A stretch of 64,000 nucleotides of DNA, taken from the NCBI RefSeq assembly GCF_014650755.1, contig NZ_BMVO01000001.1, forward strand, positions 434,001-498,000, given 5' to 3'. A program made the position numbers and the translations under genes. Below the pieces are notes generated by a model, which worked only from the letters and a program-made list of their open reading frames with translations, was not told where the DNA came from and made no database searches. Source of the stretch: Streptomyces chryseus (GTDB lineage Bacteria > Actinomycetota > Actinomycetes > Streptomycetales > Streptomycetaceae). This document shows, piece by piece, positions 43,704-52,157 of the stretch (position 1 is its first letter; each line of letters opens with the position of its first letter).

Positions 43704-45740
43704 TCAGGCCGGAAGGCGCAGCGTGATCGCCTGCTGGAGCGACTCGGGCGCCGTCCAGGCCGAGCGCTGTCCCGCGTAGGCCGCTCCGAACACGCCGGTG
43801 CCGAGCAGCAGTTGCTTGCGCGTGCCCTCCGGCGCGGTGACGGGCGCCACGACCCCCGAGGGCGCCTTGACCGTGACGGTCGTGCCGATGCGGTACGCCG
43901 TGACCCTGCCGTCGGCGAGCGCCTTGTCCCACGCGGCGCGGCGGGCGAGTTCCTGCCCTGCCTCCCGGTGGCGCGGGTTGACGACCGGGGTGTTGTCCGC
44001 GAAGAGGGCGCGGTAGTCACCGAGCACCCGGTCCAGGACGGGGTAGAGGATCCGCTCCTCCGCCAGGTTCGACTGGTGGACGTAGTGCGGGCGCGGGTCG
44101 TTGGCCATGACGTGGCCGAGCGCCGTGCGCGCCTCCTGCGGCGCGATGTGCGTCGCGTAGCCGGTGGCCGGGTCGAGCGGGTCGTCGAGGCAGGTGGAAC
44201 CCGGATTGGTCTCGCAGACGCCGCTGCCGCCGTCGGCCCTGGTGCTGTAGACCCAGTTGTACTCGTCGGCCATCTCGGCGGCGGTGCCGACGTTGTAGTA
44301 CACGTTCATCGGGTGGCGCGGCACGGTGAGCGCGCTGCCCACGGCCCGCTGGCCCGGCTCGCGCGAGTTGTCGCTCGCGACCCACTTCACCCCGTTGTCG
44401 GCGAACGCGCCGGCCAGGTTCGGGTTGTCCACCGGCTGCTGCGGAAGCGTCTTCAGGCCCGAGTGCTCACCGGTGACCAGCTCGGCCCGGTCGACGGCGA
44501 TGCCCTTGCCGACCGCCCAGGAGTGGTTGTTCCTGATCTGGGCGGAGATCTCGGCGCGGCTCGTCCACAGCGTGCCGCCCGTCGCGTTCTTCGCGCACTG
44601 CCAGGGCACGGACGAGGTGTCCTGGACGCAGCCCAGGAAGGGATGCGTGTACGTGTGGTTCACCCAGCGGTACTTCGCCCGGTCGGCCACCAGCTGCGTG
44701 GTGAGCGGGTCGCTGCCGTCGTGCGCGGCCTTCCACGCCTCGCCGGAGCCCGCGTTGTAGACCATGTCGAGGGTGAAGCCGGCTTTCAGCTGCCACTGGG
44801 CGGCGTACTGCGCGTCCGCGGCGGTCATCCGGATCGGTGTGGTGCCCTGCCCCTCGCCGTTCCCGCAGTCGAAGTCCCCGGGGGTGCAGTTGAGCTCGGT
44901 GTCCCAGCGGCTGTCGGGCGCGAAGACGTCGTCGACGTGCACCGAGAAGTAGTTGCGGCTCTGCCCGAGGTGCACGCCCTGGGTGAGCCATGCGACGACG
45001 CCCCGGGCGAGCAGCCGGAACTGCCGCTGGTGGCGGTTGTAGGCGAAGGTGACGACCAGCTCCCGGCGTCCGTCGCGGGCGTACTCGCCGACGAGGCTGG
45101 CCCGCCCGCCGCCGTCACCGGCGACCGGCATGTCCAGATAGCTGGTGTAGCCCTCCCGGGGGCGCCCCGCGTATCCGTAGCTCTCCCCGACGGAGGGCGA
45201 GTTGTCCTCGAACTCGACGGCGCCGTCGAGGTAGCCGAAGGGACCGGCCCTCCCCGCCGGGGTCACCGCCGCCTTCACCCCGTCGAGCGGTCCGGCGTAC
45301 CCGCCGTCGTTGGTGTAGTCGAGACCGACACCGGGGTGCGCCCAGTTGTACGCGTCGACCTGCCGGATGCCGAAGGCCTTCTCGTACGCGGCCAGGGCCT
45401 GCGACTCCGCGGAGCCGGCGCCGAACGGTTCGGCACTGGGCAGGACGACCCCCTGGTACTTGGCGCGCGGCCGGCCGTCCACCGTGTCGGAGAGGAAGGC
45501 CGCGTCGATCACCGGTCTGCCCGGCTGGTCCAGCCGCACCACGGTGTACGGGACGCCGGTGCCGCGCAGCTCCGACTCGATCGCGTCCACGGAGCTGCCG
45601 CCGTCGTCGACGACCAGCACCTTCAGATCGACGCGCGGCACCGCGGCCGCTGCCGCACCGGTCGGCGGCACCGCCACCGTGAGCAGACCGGCCACCAGCA
45701 GAGCCGCCCCGGTCCTGCCCCTACGCGTCCTGTACGCCAT
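43704..45740 (-). CDS. Agd3-like polysaccharide deacetylase (CE18 family)
   Basis: The 678-residue protein has a Sec signal (ALLVAGLLTVAVPPTGAAAAA), an N-terminal carbohydrate-binding-like region (about 35-250) and a deacetylase domain. Metal-binding motifs are HVDD (268-271) and NHTYTHPFLG with His362 and His366, the Asp/His/His set of metal-dependent deacetylases. Eight or more cysteines in the domain fit a secreted enzyme. Fungal Agd3 removes acetyl groups from GalNAc in galactosaminogalactan, giving a cationic adhesive polymer. The ATG has GGGGGAGG upstream. It is the first gene of the cluster. Confidence 0.9.
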   Translation of the reverse strand: MAYRTRRGRTGAALLVAGLLTVAVPPTGAAAAAVPRVDLKVLVVDDGGSSVDAIESELRGTGVPYTVVRLDQPGRPVIDAAFLSDTVDGRPRAKYQGVVLPSAEPFGAGSAESQALAAYEKAFGIRQVDAYNWAHPGVGLDYTNDGGYAGPLDGVKAAVTPAGRAGPFGYLDGAVEFEDNSPSVGESYGYAGRPREGYTSYLDMPVAGDGGGRASLVGEYARDGRRELVVTFAYNRHQRQFRLLARGVVAWLTQGVHLGQSRNYFSVHVDDVFAPDSRWDTELNCTPGDFDCGNGEGQGTTPIRMTAADAQYAAQWQLKAGFTLDMVYNAGSGEAWKAAHDGSDPLTTQLVADRAKYRWVNHTYTHPFLGCVQDTSSVPWQCAKNATGGTLWTSRAEISAQIRNNHSWAVGKGIAVDRAELVTGEHSGLKTLPQQPVDNPNLAGAFADNGVKWVASDNSREPGQRAVGSALTVPRHPMNVYYNVGTAAEMADEYNWVYSTRADGGSGVCETNPGSTCLDDPLDPATGYATHIAPQEARTALGHVMANDPRPHYVHQSNLAEERILYPVLDRVLGDYRALFADNTPVVNPRHREAGQELARRAAWDKALADGRVTAYRIGTTVTVKAPSGVVAPVTAPEGTRKQLLLGTGVFGAAYAGQRSAWTAPESLQQAITLRLPA

Positions 45741-45806
45741 GGCGCACCCTCCCCCTTGTCGATCACCCGCACGGAGATAGCGGGGGATCTGTGGAAATCA
45801 TGCGGA

Positions 45807-45826
45807 GCAAGGCCATTGGCCCTTGC
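45807..45826. promoter_or_regulatory. Inverted repeat in the agd3-like/pepA intergenic region
   Basis: GCAAGG and CCTTGC flank an 8-nt centre, 66 nt upstream of the deacetylase ATG on the minus strand. It may be an operator or hairpin of the exopolysaccharide promoter. The 312-bp gap (45741-46052) also holds the small ORF listed next and otherwise shows no gene. Confidence 0.35.
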
Positions 45827-45891
45827 CGGATTGCCACGAGTGTGGCTCAGGCCTCACCGCGCGCCTCATCAACACCAAAAGGACACCTCTG

Positions 45892-45939
45892 ATGAGTGAA
45901 CTGCTCGCTGCTGTGAGCGAAGGGGGCAACCGCGCGTAG
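45892..45939 (+). CDS. Possible 15-codon leader ORF upstream of pepA
   Basis: ATG AGT GAA CTG CTC ... TAG encodes MSELLAAVSEGGNRA and has AAAAGGA with an 8-nt gap upstream. It ends 113 nt before the pepA start. It may be a leader peptide or a chance ORF; there is no run of a regulatory codon. Confidence 0.3.
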   Translation: MSELLAAVSEGGNRA

Positions 45940-46052
45940 GCTCGGTCCCGGCGCATCCGGCCGGCCGCCGGGCCACCGGGCACGGACGCGCCGGGCACGG
46001 CCGGCCCCACCCCATCGGCCGAAGAACTCAACGGAAGCGAGATTTCACCACC

Positions 46053-47585
46053 GTGACTGCTCTCACTCTCAGCACTTCCGGCGCGGCGGCGCTGCGCGCC
46101 GACGCCATCGTCGTCGGCGTGGCGAAGGGCGCCGGATCCAAGTCCGGGGACCTGGTTGTCGCACCGGGCGCCGAGGCCGTGGACAAGGCGTTCGACGGAA
46201 AGCTCGCCTCCGTCCTGGAGACCCTCGGCGCCACGGGCGGCGAGGGCGAGGTGACCAAGCTGCCCGCCCCGTCGGGCTTCAAGTCCCCTGTCGTCCTGGC
46301 TGTCGGTCTGGGCAAGGCCCTGGAGAAGGACGACGCGTACAGCGCCGAGTCGCTGCGCCGCGCGGCGGGCGTCGCCGCCCGCGCGCTGAGCGGCGCCAAG
46401 AAGGCCGGCTTCGCGCTGCCCGTCGAGGCCGTCGAGGACGCCGCCGCCGTCGCGGAGGGCGCGCTGCTCGGCGCGTACGCCTTCACCGCGTACCAGGGCG
46501 GCGAGAAGGACGGCAACGGCGCGAAGCAGCCGCTCGCCGAGGTCACCGTGCTCGGCGGCAAGCCGCGCGACAAGGCCTTCAAGGCCGCCGCGGAGCGCGC
46601 GCTGGCGCTGACCGAGGAGATCAACCGCGCCCGCGACCTGGTCAACACCCCGCCGAACGACCTGTACCCCGAGTCCTTCGCCGCCGTGGCCGCCGCCGCC
46701 GGCAAGGAGCACGGCCTCAAGGTGCAGGTGCTCGACGAGAAGTCGCTCACCAAGGGCGGTTACGGCGGCATCCTGGGCGTCGGCCAGGGCTCGGAGCACG
46801 GCCCGCGCCTGGTGAAGCTCGCCTACACGCACCCCAAGGCGGAGAAGACCCTTGCCTTCGTCGGCAAGGGCATCACCTACGACTCGGGCGGCATCTCGCT
46901 GAAGCCGGCCGGCCACAACGAGACGATGAAGTGCGACATGGCCGGCGCCGCCGCCGTGTTCGCCGCCGTCGTCACGGCCGCCCGCCTCGGCCTGAAGGTC
47001 AACGTCACCGGCTGGCTGGCGCTTGCCGAGAACATGCCGTCCGGCAGCGCCACCCGCCCCGGCGACGTGCTGCGCATGTACAGCGGCAAGACCGTCGAGG
47101 TGCTCAACACCGACGCCGAGGGCCGGCTCGTCCTGGCCGACGCGCTGACCCGCGCCTCCGAGGAGCGCCCGGACGCGATCGTCGACGTGGCGACGCTGAC
47201 CGGCGCGATGGTGCTGGCGCTCGGCAACCGCACCTTCGGCGTCATGGGCAACGACGAGTCGTTCCGTACCGCGATCCACGAGATCGCCGAGGAGGCCGGC
47301 GAGCAGTCCTGGCCGATGCCGATGCCGGTCGAGCTCCGCAAGGGCATGGACTCCGCGACGGCCGACATCGCCAACATGGGTGAGCGGATGGGCGGCGGCC
47401 TGGTCGCCGGTCTGTTCCTCCAGGAGTTCGTCGGCGAGGACATCGCCTGGGCGCACCTGGACATCGCGGGTCCGGCCTACAACGACGGCGGCCCGTTCGG
47501 CTACACCCCCAAGGGCGGCACCGGCTCCGCGATCCGCACGCTGGTGTCGCTCGCGGAGCGCACCGCCGCGGGCGACCTCGGCTGA
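46053..47585 (+). CDS. pepA: Leucyl aminopeptidase (M17)
   Basis: M17 aminopeptidases release N-terminal residues with two Zn/Mn ions. The 510-residue protein has the non-catalytic N-domain and the catalytic C-domain with KGITYDSGGISLKPAG (metal-binding Lys and Asp), MKCDMAGAAAV and the signature NTDAEGRLVLADAL. HLDIAGPAYNDGGPFGYTP completes the domain. The start is GTG after GGAAGCG. It is followed by lpdA after a 323-bp gap with its own hairpin, so the two are probably separate transcripts. Confidence 0.95.
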   Translation: MTALTLSTSGAAALRADAIVVGVAKGAGSKSGDLVVAPGAEAVDKAFDGKLASVLETLGATGGEGEVTKLPAPSGFKSPVVLAVGLGKALEKDDAYSAESLRRAAGVAARALSGAKKAGFALPVEAVEDAAAVAEGALLGAYAFTAYQGGEKDGNGAKQPLAEVTVLGGKPRDKAFKAAAERALALTEEINRARDLVNTPPNDLYPESFAAVAAAAGKEHGLKVQVLDEKSLTKGGYGGILGVGQGSEHGPRLVKLAYTHPKAEKTLAFVGKGITYDSGGISLKPAGHNETMKCDMAGAAAVFAAVVTAARLGLKVNVTGWLALAENMPSGSATRPGDVLRMYSGKTVEVLNTDAEGRLVLADALTRASEERPDAIVDVATLTGAMVLALGNRTFGVMGNDESFRTAIHEIAEEAGEQSWPMPMPVELRKGMDSATADIANMGERMGGGLVAGLFLQEFVGEDIAWAHLDIAGPAYNDGGPFGYTPKGGTGSAIRTLVSLAERTAAGDLG

Positions 47586-47612
47586 TCCGCGCGCGTTCGT
47601 CATAGGTACGGT

Positions 47613-47646
47613 CGTACGGTCCCGGGCTCGCGTCCGGGGCCGTACG
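47613..47646 (+). terminator. Terminator-like hairpin after pepA
   Basis: CGTACGG and CCGTACG pair around a CCCGG/CCGGG inner stem. The rest of the 323-bp gap (47586-47908) holds several short GTACG-type repeats and a GAGACGG/CCGTCTC hairpin, but no gene; the lpdA promoter should lie in it. Confidence 0.65.
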
Positions 47647-47908
47647 CACAAGCGGACGCACGGAGGAATACGTACGTCCGATTTCGCCTTCAACGAAATC
47701 CGTACATCCGTACGCCCCAGTAATCCGAGACGGGCGGCCCCGCGACCGTCTCGGACCCCGGCCCCGCGTCCCGCCGTCCGTCAACAAGTGCGAAGATGGG
47801 TTCTCGGCAGGACAGGGCCCCCACCACAGGGCCGAATACAAGCGGCCGAACACCAGCCGCCGCCCGGTCGAAGACCGGCGACCGGCGCACATGCATGGAG
47901 GACGTGAC

Positions 47909-49297
47909 GTGGCGAACGACGCCAGCACCGTTTTCGACCTAGTGATCCTCGGCGGTGGCAGCGGCGGGTACGCCGCGGCGCTGCGCGGAGCGCAGCTGGG
48001 CCTGGACGTCGCCCTGATCGAGAAGAACAAGCTCGGCGGCACCTGCCTGCACAACGGCTGCATCCCGACGAAGGCCCTGCTGCACGCGGGCGAGATCGCC
48101 GACCAGGCACGCGAGTCCGAGCAGTTCGGCGTCAAGGCCACCTTCGACGGTGTCGACATGGCGGGCGTCCACAAGTACAAGGACGACGTCATCGCCGGCC
48201 TGTACAAGGGTCTGCAGGGCCTGGTCGCCTCGCGCAAGGTGACGTACATCGAGGGCGAGGGCAAGCTCTCCTCCCCCACCTCCGTCGACGTCAACGGCCA
48301 GCGCATCCAGGGCCGCCACGTCCTGCTGGCGACCGGCTCCGTGCCGAAGTCGCTGCCGGGCCTGGAGATCGACGGCAACCGCATCATCTCCTCGGACCAC
48401 GCGCTGACGCTCGACCGCGTCCCGAAGTCCGCGATCGTGCTGGGCGGCGGCGTCATCGGCGTCGAGTTCGCGTCCGCGTGGAAGTCCTTCGGCACCGACG
48501 TCACCATCGTCGAGGGCCTCAAGCACCTCGTGCCGGTCGAGGACGAGAACAGCTCGAAGCTGCTGGAGCGCGCGTTCCGCAAGCGCGGCATCAACTTCTC
48601 GCTCGGCGCCTTCTTCGAGAAGGCCGAGTACACCGCCGACGGCGTCAAGGTCACCCTGGCCAACGGCAAGGAGTTCGAGGCCGAGCTGCTGCTCGTCGCG
48701 ATCGGCCGCGGCCCGGTCTCGCAGGGGCTCGGTTACGAGGAGCAGGGCGTCGCGATGGACCGCGGCTACGTCCTCGTCGACGAGTACATGCAGACCAACG
48801 TGCCCACCATCTCGGCGGTCGGCGACCTCGTCCCCACCCTCCAGCTCGCGCACGTCGGCTTCGCCGAGGGCATGCTGGTGGCGGAGCGTCTGGCCGGTCT
48901 GAAGACCGTGCCGGTCGACTACGACGGTGTGCCGCGCGTCACGTACTGCCACCCCGAGGTCGCTTCCGTCGGCATCACCGAGGCCAAGGCCAAGGAGATC
49001 TACGGTGCGGACAAGGTCGTCGCTCTGAAGTACAACCTCGCGGGCAACGGCAAGAGCAAGATCCTGAAGACCGCGGGCGAGATCAAGCTCGTCCAGGTCA
49101 AGGACGGTGCCGTGGTCGGCGTCCACATGGTCGGTGACCGTATGGGCGAGCAGGTCGGCGAGGCCCAGCTGATCTACAACTGGGAGGCGCTGCCGGCCGA
49201 GGTCGCGCAGCTCATCCACGCCCACCCGACGCAGAACGAGGCGATGGGCGAAGCCCACCTGGCCCTCGCGGGCAAGCCTCTCCACTCCCACGACTGA
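47909..49297 (+). CDS. lpdA: Dihydrolipoyl dehydrogenase (E3)
   Basis: E3 reoxidises the lipoyl groups of the pyruvate, 2-oxoglutarate and branched-chain dehydrogenase complexes, passing electrons to NAD. The 462-residue flavoprotein has FAD motif VILGGGSGGYAAALRG, redox disulfide GGTCLHNGCIP, NAD motif VLGGGVIGVEFASAW and the interface base IHAHPTQNE. The GTG at 47909 is chosen because GGAGGA lies 6 nt upstream; an in-frame ATG 18 nt earlier has no such site. It lies directly before the E2 gene. Confidence 0.96.
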   Translation: MANDASTVFDLVILGGGSGGYAAALRGAQLGLDVALIEKNKLGGTCLHNGCIPTKALLHAGEIADQARESEQFGVKATFDGVDMAGVHKYKDDVIAGLYKGLQGLVASRKVTYIEGEGKLSSPTSVDVNGQRIQGRHVLLATGSVPKSLPGLEIDGNRIISSDHALTLDRVPKSAIVLGGGVIGVEFASAWKSFGTDVTIVEGLKHLVPVEDENSSKLLERAFRKRGINFSLGAFFEKAEYTADGVKVTLANGKEFEAELLLVAIGRGPVSQGLGYEEQGVAMDRGYVLVDEYMQTNVPTISAVGDLVPTLQLAHVGFAEGMLVAERLAGLKTVPVDYDGVPRVTYCHPEVASVGITEAKAKEIYGADKVVALKYNLAGNGKSKILKTAGEIKLVQVKDGAVVGVHMVGDRMGEQVGEAQLIYNWEALPAEVAQLIHAHPTQNEAMGEAHLALAGKPLHSHD

Positions 49298-49350
49298 TCC
49301 AGTCCGGGCGCGACGACCACTTCCGCAATTCGTAAGGAGCAACAGAAACC

Positions 49351-51165
49351 ATGCCGGTTTCCGTAACCCTTCCGGCGCTCGGCGAGAGCGTCACCGAGGG
49401 CACTGTCACCCGTTGGCTCAAGGCCGAGGGCGAGCGCGTCGAGGCTGACGAGCCGCTGCTCGAGGTCTCGACCGACAAGGTCGACACCGAGATCCCGGCC
49501 CCCGCCGCCGGCATCCTCGCGTCCATCAAGGTCGCCGAGGACGAGACGGTGGAGGTCGGCGCCGAGCTGGCCGTCATCGACGACGGCACGGGTGCGGCTG
49601 ACGCCAGCCCGCCTGTGGCTGAGGCACCGGCCGCCGAGGCACCTGCCGAGGCCCCCGCCGCCGAGGCCCCGGCTGCACAGCCCGAGGCCGCGCCGGCCCC
49701 GGCCGCCGAGGCCCCCGCCGCCGCACCGGCCGGCGGCGCCTCCGGGACCGATGTAGTACTGCCCGCGCTGGGCGAGTCGGTCACCGAGGGCACCGTCACC
49801 CGCTGGCTGAAGGAGGTCGGCGAGGAGGTCGCGGAGGACGAGCCGCTGCTCGAGGTCTCGACCGACAAGGTCGACACCGAGATCCCCTCCCCGGCCGCCG
49901 GCACGCTGCTGGAGATCCTGGTCGGCGAGGACGAGACCGCCGAGGTCGGCGCGAAGCTCGCCGTCATCGGCGCCGCGGGCGCGGCTCCGGCCGCCGCCCC
50001 GGCCCAGGAGGCCCCGGCCCCCGCCGCCGCACCGGCTCCCGAGCCGGCCGCCGCCCCGGCACCGGCACCGGCCCCCGCCGCCCCGGCACCGGCTCCGGCC
50101 GAGGCCGCCGTCCAGGCTCCGGCTCCGGCGCAGCCCGCACCGGCCGCCCCCGCACCGGCTCCCGCGGCTCCGGCCCCGGCCGCCGCTCCGGCCGCTCCCG
50201 CCCCCGCCGCCCCCTCCACGGGCGACGCGGACGGTGCGTACGTGACGCCGCTGGTCCGTAAGCTCGCCGCCGAGAACAGCGTCGACCTGGGCTCGGTCAA
50301 GGGCACCGGCGTCGGTGGCCGGATCCGCAAGCAGGACGTCGTGGCCGCGGCCGAGGCCGCCAAGGCCGCCGCCGCTGCCCCGGCTCCCGCTGCCGCCGCC
50401 CCGGCCGCCGCTTCGAAGGCTCCGTCCCTCGAGGTGTCCCCGCTGCGCGGTCAGACGGTCAAGATGACGCGCATGCGCAAGGTCATCGGCGACAACATGA
50501 TGAAGGCCCTGCACACGCAGGCCCAGCTGACCTCGGTCGTCGAGGTCGACATCACCAAGCTGATGAAGCTGCGCAACAAGGCGAAGGACGCGTTCGCCGC
50601 CCGCGAGGGCGTCAAGCTGTCCCCGATGCCGTTCTTCGTCAAGGCCGCGGCCCAGGCGCTGAAGGCCTACCCGGTCGTCAACGCCCGGATCAACGAGGAC
50701 GAGGGCACGATCACCTACTTCGACACCGAGAACATCGGTATCGCGGTGGACGCCGAGAAGGGTCTGATGACCCCGGTCATCAAGGGTGCGGGCGACCTCA
50801 ACCTCGCCGGCATCTCCAAGAAGACCGCCGAGCTGGCCGGCAAGGCCCGCTCCGGCAAGATCAGCCCGGACGAGATGTCCGGCGCGACCTTCACGATCAG
50901 CAACACCGGTTCGCGCGGTGCGCTGTTCGACACGGTCATCGTGCCGCCGAACCAGGTCGCCATCCTGGGCATCGGCGCCACCGTCAAGCGCCCGGTGGTC
51001 ATCAACCACCCGGACCTGGGCGAGACCATCGCGATCCGCGACATGACCTACCTGGCTCTCTCCTACGACCACCGTCTGGTGGACGGCGCCGACGCGGCCC
51101 GTTACCTGACGGCCGTCAAGGCGATCCTGGAGGCCGGCGAGTTCGAGGTCGAGCTCGGCCTGTAA
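49351..51165 (+). CDS. sucB: Dihydrolipoamide acyltransferase E2 (2-oxoglutarate or pyruvate dehydrogenase)
   Basis: The 604-residue E2 has two lipoyl domains (near 1-80 and 130-210) each with the lipoylated Lys in [10 protein letters not shown], long Ala/Pro linkers, an E3-binding domain ([20 protein letters not shown]) and a catalytic CAT domain ending in [20 protein letters not shown] with the active His and Asp. In actinobacteria this E2 often serves both PDH and ODH, so sucB is the usual name. aceE and lpdA flank it, supporting a shared complex. Confidence 0.94.
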   Translation: MPVSVTLPALGESVTEGTVTRWLKAEGERVEADEPLLEVSTDKVDTEIPAPAAGILASIKVAEDETVEVGAELAVIDDGTGAADASPPVAEAPAAEAPAEAPAAEAPAAQPEAAPAPAAEAPAAAPAGGASGTDVVLPALGESVTEGTVTRWLKEVGEEVAEDEPLLEVSTDKVDTEIPSPAAGTLLEILVGEDETAEVGAKLAVIGAAGAAPAAAPAQEAPAPAAAPAPEPAAAPAPAPAPAAPAPAPAEAAVQAPAPAQPAPAAPAPAPAAPAPAAAPAAPAPAAPSTGDADGAYVTPLVRKLAAENSVDLGSVKGTGVGGRIRKQDVVAAAEAAKAAAAAPAPAAAAPAAASKAPSLEVSPLRGQTVKMTRMRKVIGDNMMKALHTQAQLTSVVEVDITKLMKLRNKAKDAFAAREGVKLSPMPFFVKAAAQALKAYPVVNARINEDEGTITYFDTENIGIAVDAEKGLMTPVIKGAGDLNLAGISKKTAELAGKARSGKISPDEMSGATFTISNTGSRGALFDTVIVPPNQVAILGIGATVKRPVVINHPDLGETIAIRDMTYLALSYDHRLVDGADAARYLTAVKAILEAGEFEVELGL

Positions 51166-51185
51166 CGCTCGTCTCACCAGCGTGT

Positions 51186-51220
51186 GCGCCCCCGTCCGGA
51201 GTACATCCGGGCGGGGGCGC
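51186..51220 (+). terminator. Terminator after sucB
   Basis: GCGCCCCCGTCCGGA and TCCGGGCGGGGGCGC form a 15-bp stem with one G-T pair and a 5-nt loop. It lies between sucB and the GntR gene. Confidence 0.85.
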
Positions 51221-51265
51221 CGCCGTATGGTCTAGGAGTCTCAACACGGCTTGAAGGAGCACTTC

Positions 51266-51889
51266 ATGACCCCGCCCGTCGTCCACTCGCTGCGCGAGCA
51301 GATCCGCGAGCACATCGTGGAGGGGATCGTCAGCGGACGCTGGAAGCCGGGCGAGCGGATCGTGGAGCGCCGGATCGCGACCGAGCTGGAGGTCAGCCAG
51401 ACGCCCGTACGGGAGGCCCTGCGCGAGCTGGAGTCGCTGCGCCTGATCGAGTCGGCACCGAACAAAGGCGTACGGGTGCGGAACCTGACGGCGGCCGACC
51501 TGGAGGAGAGCTATCCGGTACGGGCCGGCCTGGAGCAGATCGCGGCCGAGCTCGCGGCGTCCGCCCTGGCGGAGGACTGCTCGGCGCTGGAGCCGCACGT
51601 GGCGGCCCTGTACGAGGCGGACCGCACGGCGGACGGGACGGCGCAGGTGCGCCACACCGTCGCCTTCCACCGGGAACTGGTGCGGGCGGCACGGAACAGC
51701 GTCCTGCTGCACACCTGGGAGGGCCTGGGCATCGAGGTCTTCACCGCGCTCTCCATCCGCTGGCTCGGCACGGTCCAGAAGTCGTACGCCGAGGAGCACG
51801 ACGCCCTGGTCCAGGCCTTCCGCCGCCGCGACCCCGAAATCGGCTCCCTGGTCAAGGCCCACGTCCTGGGCTGCGCCCCGCGCGCGTAA
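51266..51889 (+). CDS. GntR-family regulator, FCD type
   Basis: The 207-residue regulator has an N-terminal winged HTH (LREQIREHIVEGIVSGRWKP, LEVSQTPVREALRELESLRL) and an FCD ligand domain with metal-type His residues (HTVAFHRELVRAARN, later a His in EEHDALVQAF). FCD regulators sense organic acids such as pyruvate or lactate. The ATG at 51266 has AAGGAG 6 nt upstream. It sits directly before aceE, and the palindrome at 52041 is its likely operator. Confidence 0.92.
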   Translation: MTPPVVHSLREQIREHIVEGIVSGRWKPGERIVERRIATELEVSQTPVREALRELESLRLIESAPNKGVRVRNLTAADLEESYPVRAGLEQIAAELAASALAEDCSALEPHVAALYEADRTADGTAQVRHTVAFHRELVRAARNSVLLHTWEGLGIEVFTALSIRWLGTVQKSYAEEHDALVQAFRRRDPEIGSLVKAHVLGCAPRA

Positions 51890-52040
51890 CGGCCCACCTC
51901 TCCACCACTGCGCGGCGCCAGGCCGCACCGGGCCACCCCTCAGCGCCCGAAATGCCACAAACGCGACGGCACCGCGTGCCCTCTTTCGCGGCACGGAATG
52001 CCAATTTCGTTGTACGGAGAAGTTTTTCGGCTCCAAGCTT

Positions 52041-52057
52041 TGATCGATCATCGATCA
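52041..52057 (+). promoter_or_regulatory. Palindromic operator in the aceE promoter
   Basis: TGATCGAT-C-ATCGATCA is a perfect 17-bp inverted repeat. It overlaps TTGATC, a possible -35, and TACAGT lies 18 nt later as a -10, so a bound repressor would block the promoter. It is 100 nt upstream of the aceE ATG and 150 bp after the GntR gene. Confidence 0.6.
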
Positions 52058-52157
52058 GGGACTTACAGTCGACGGCGGGTCCACCGACCCGCCGCCCTGT
52101 CCTGCCAGACAAGGCCCCCCTTTTCTCCACCCCCCTCCTGTCCGGAAGGCGGCCATC

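Noticed and set aside
49600-50220. Ala/Pro-rich region in sucB as a frameshift or repeat artefact
   Set aside because: These are the normal flexible linkers between lipoyl, E3-binding and catalytic domains of E2 enzymes.
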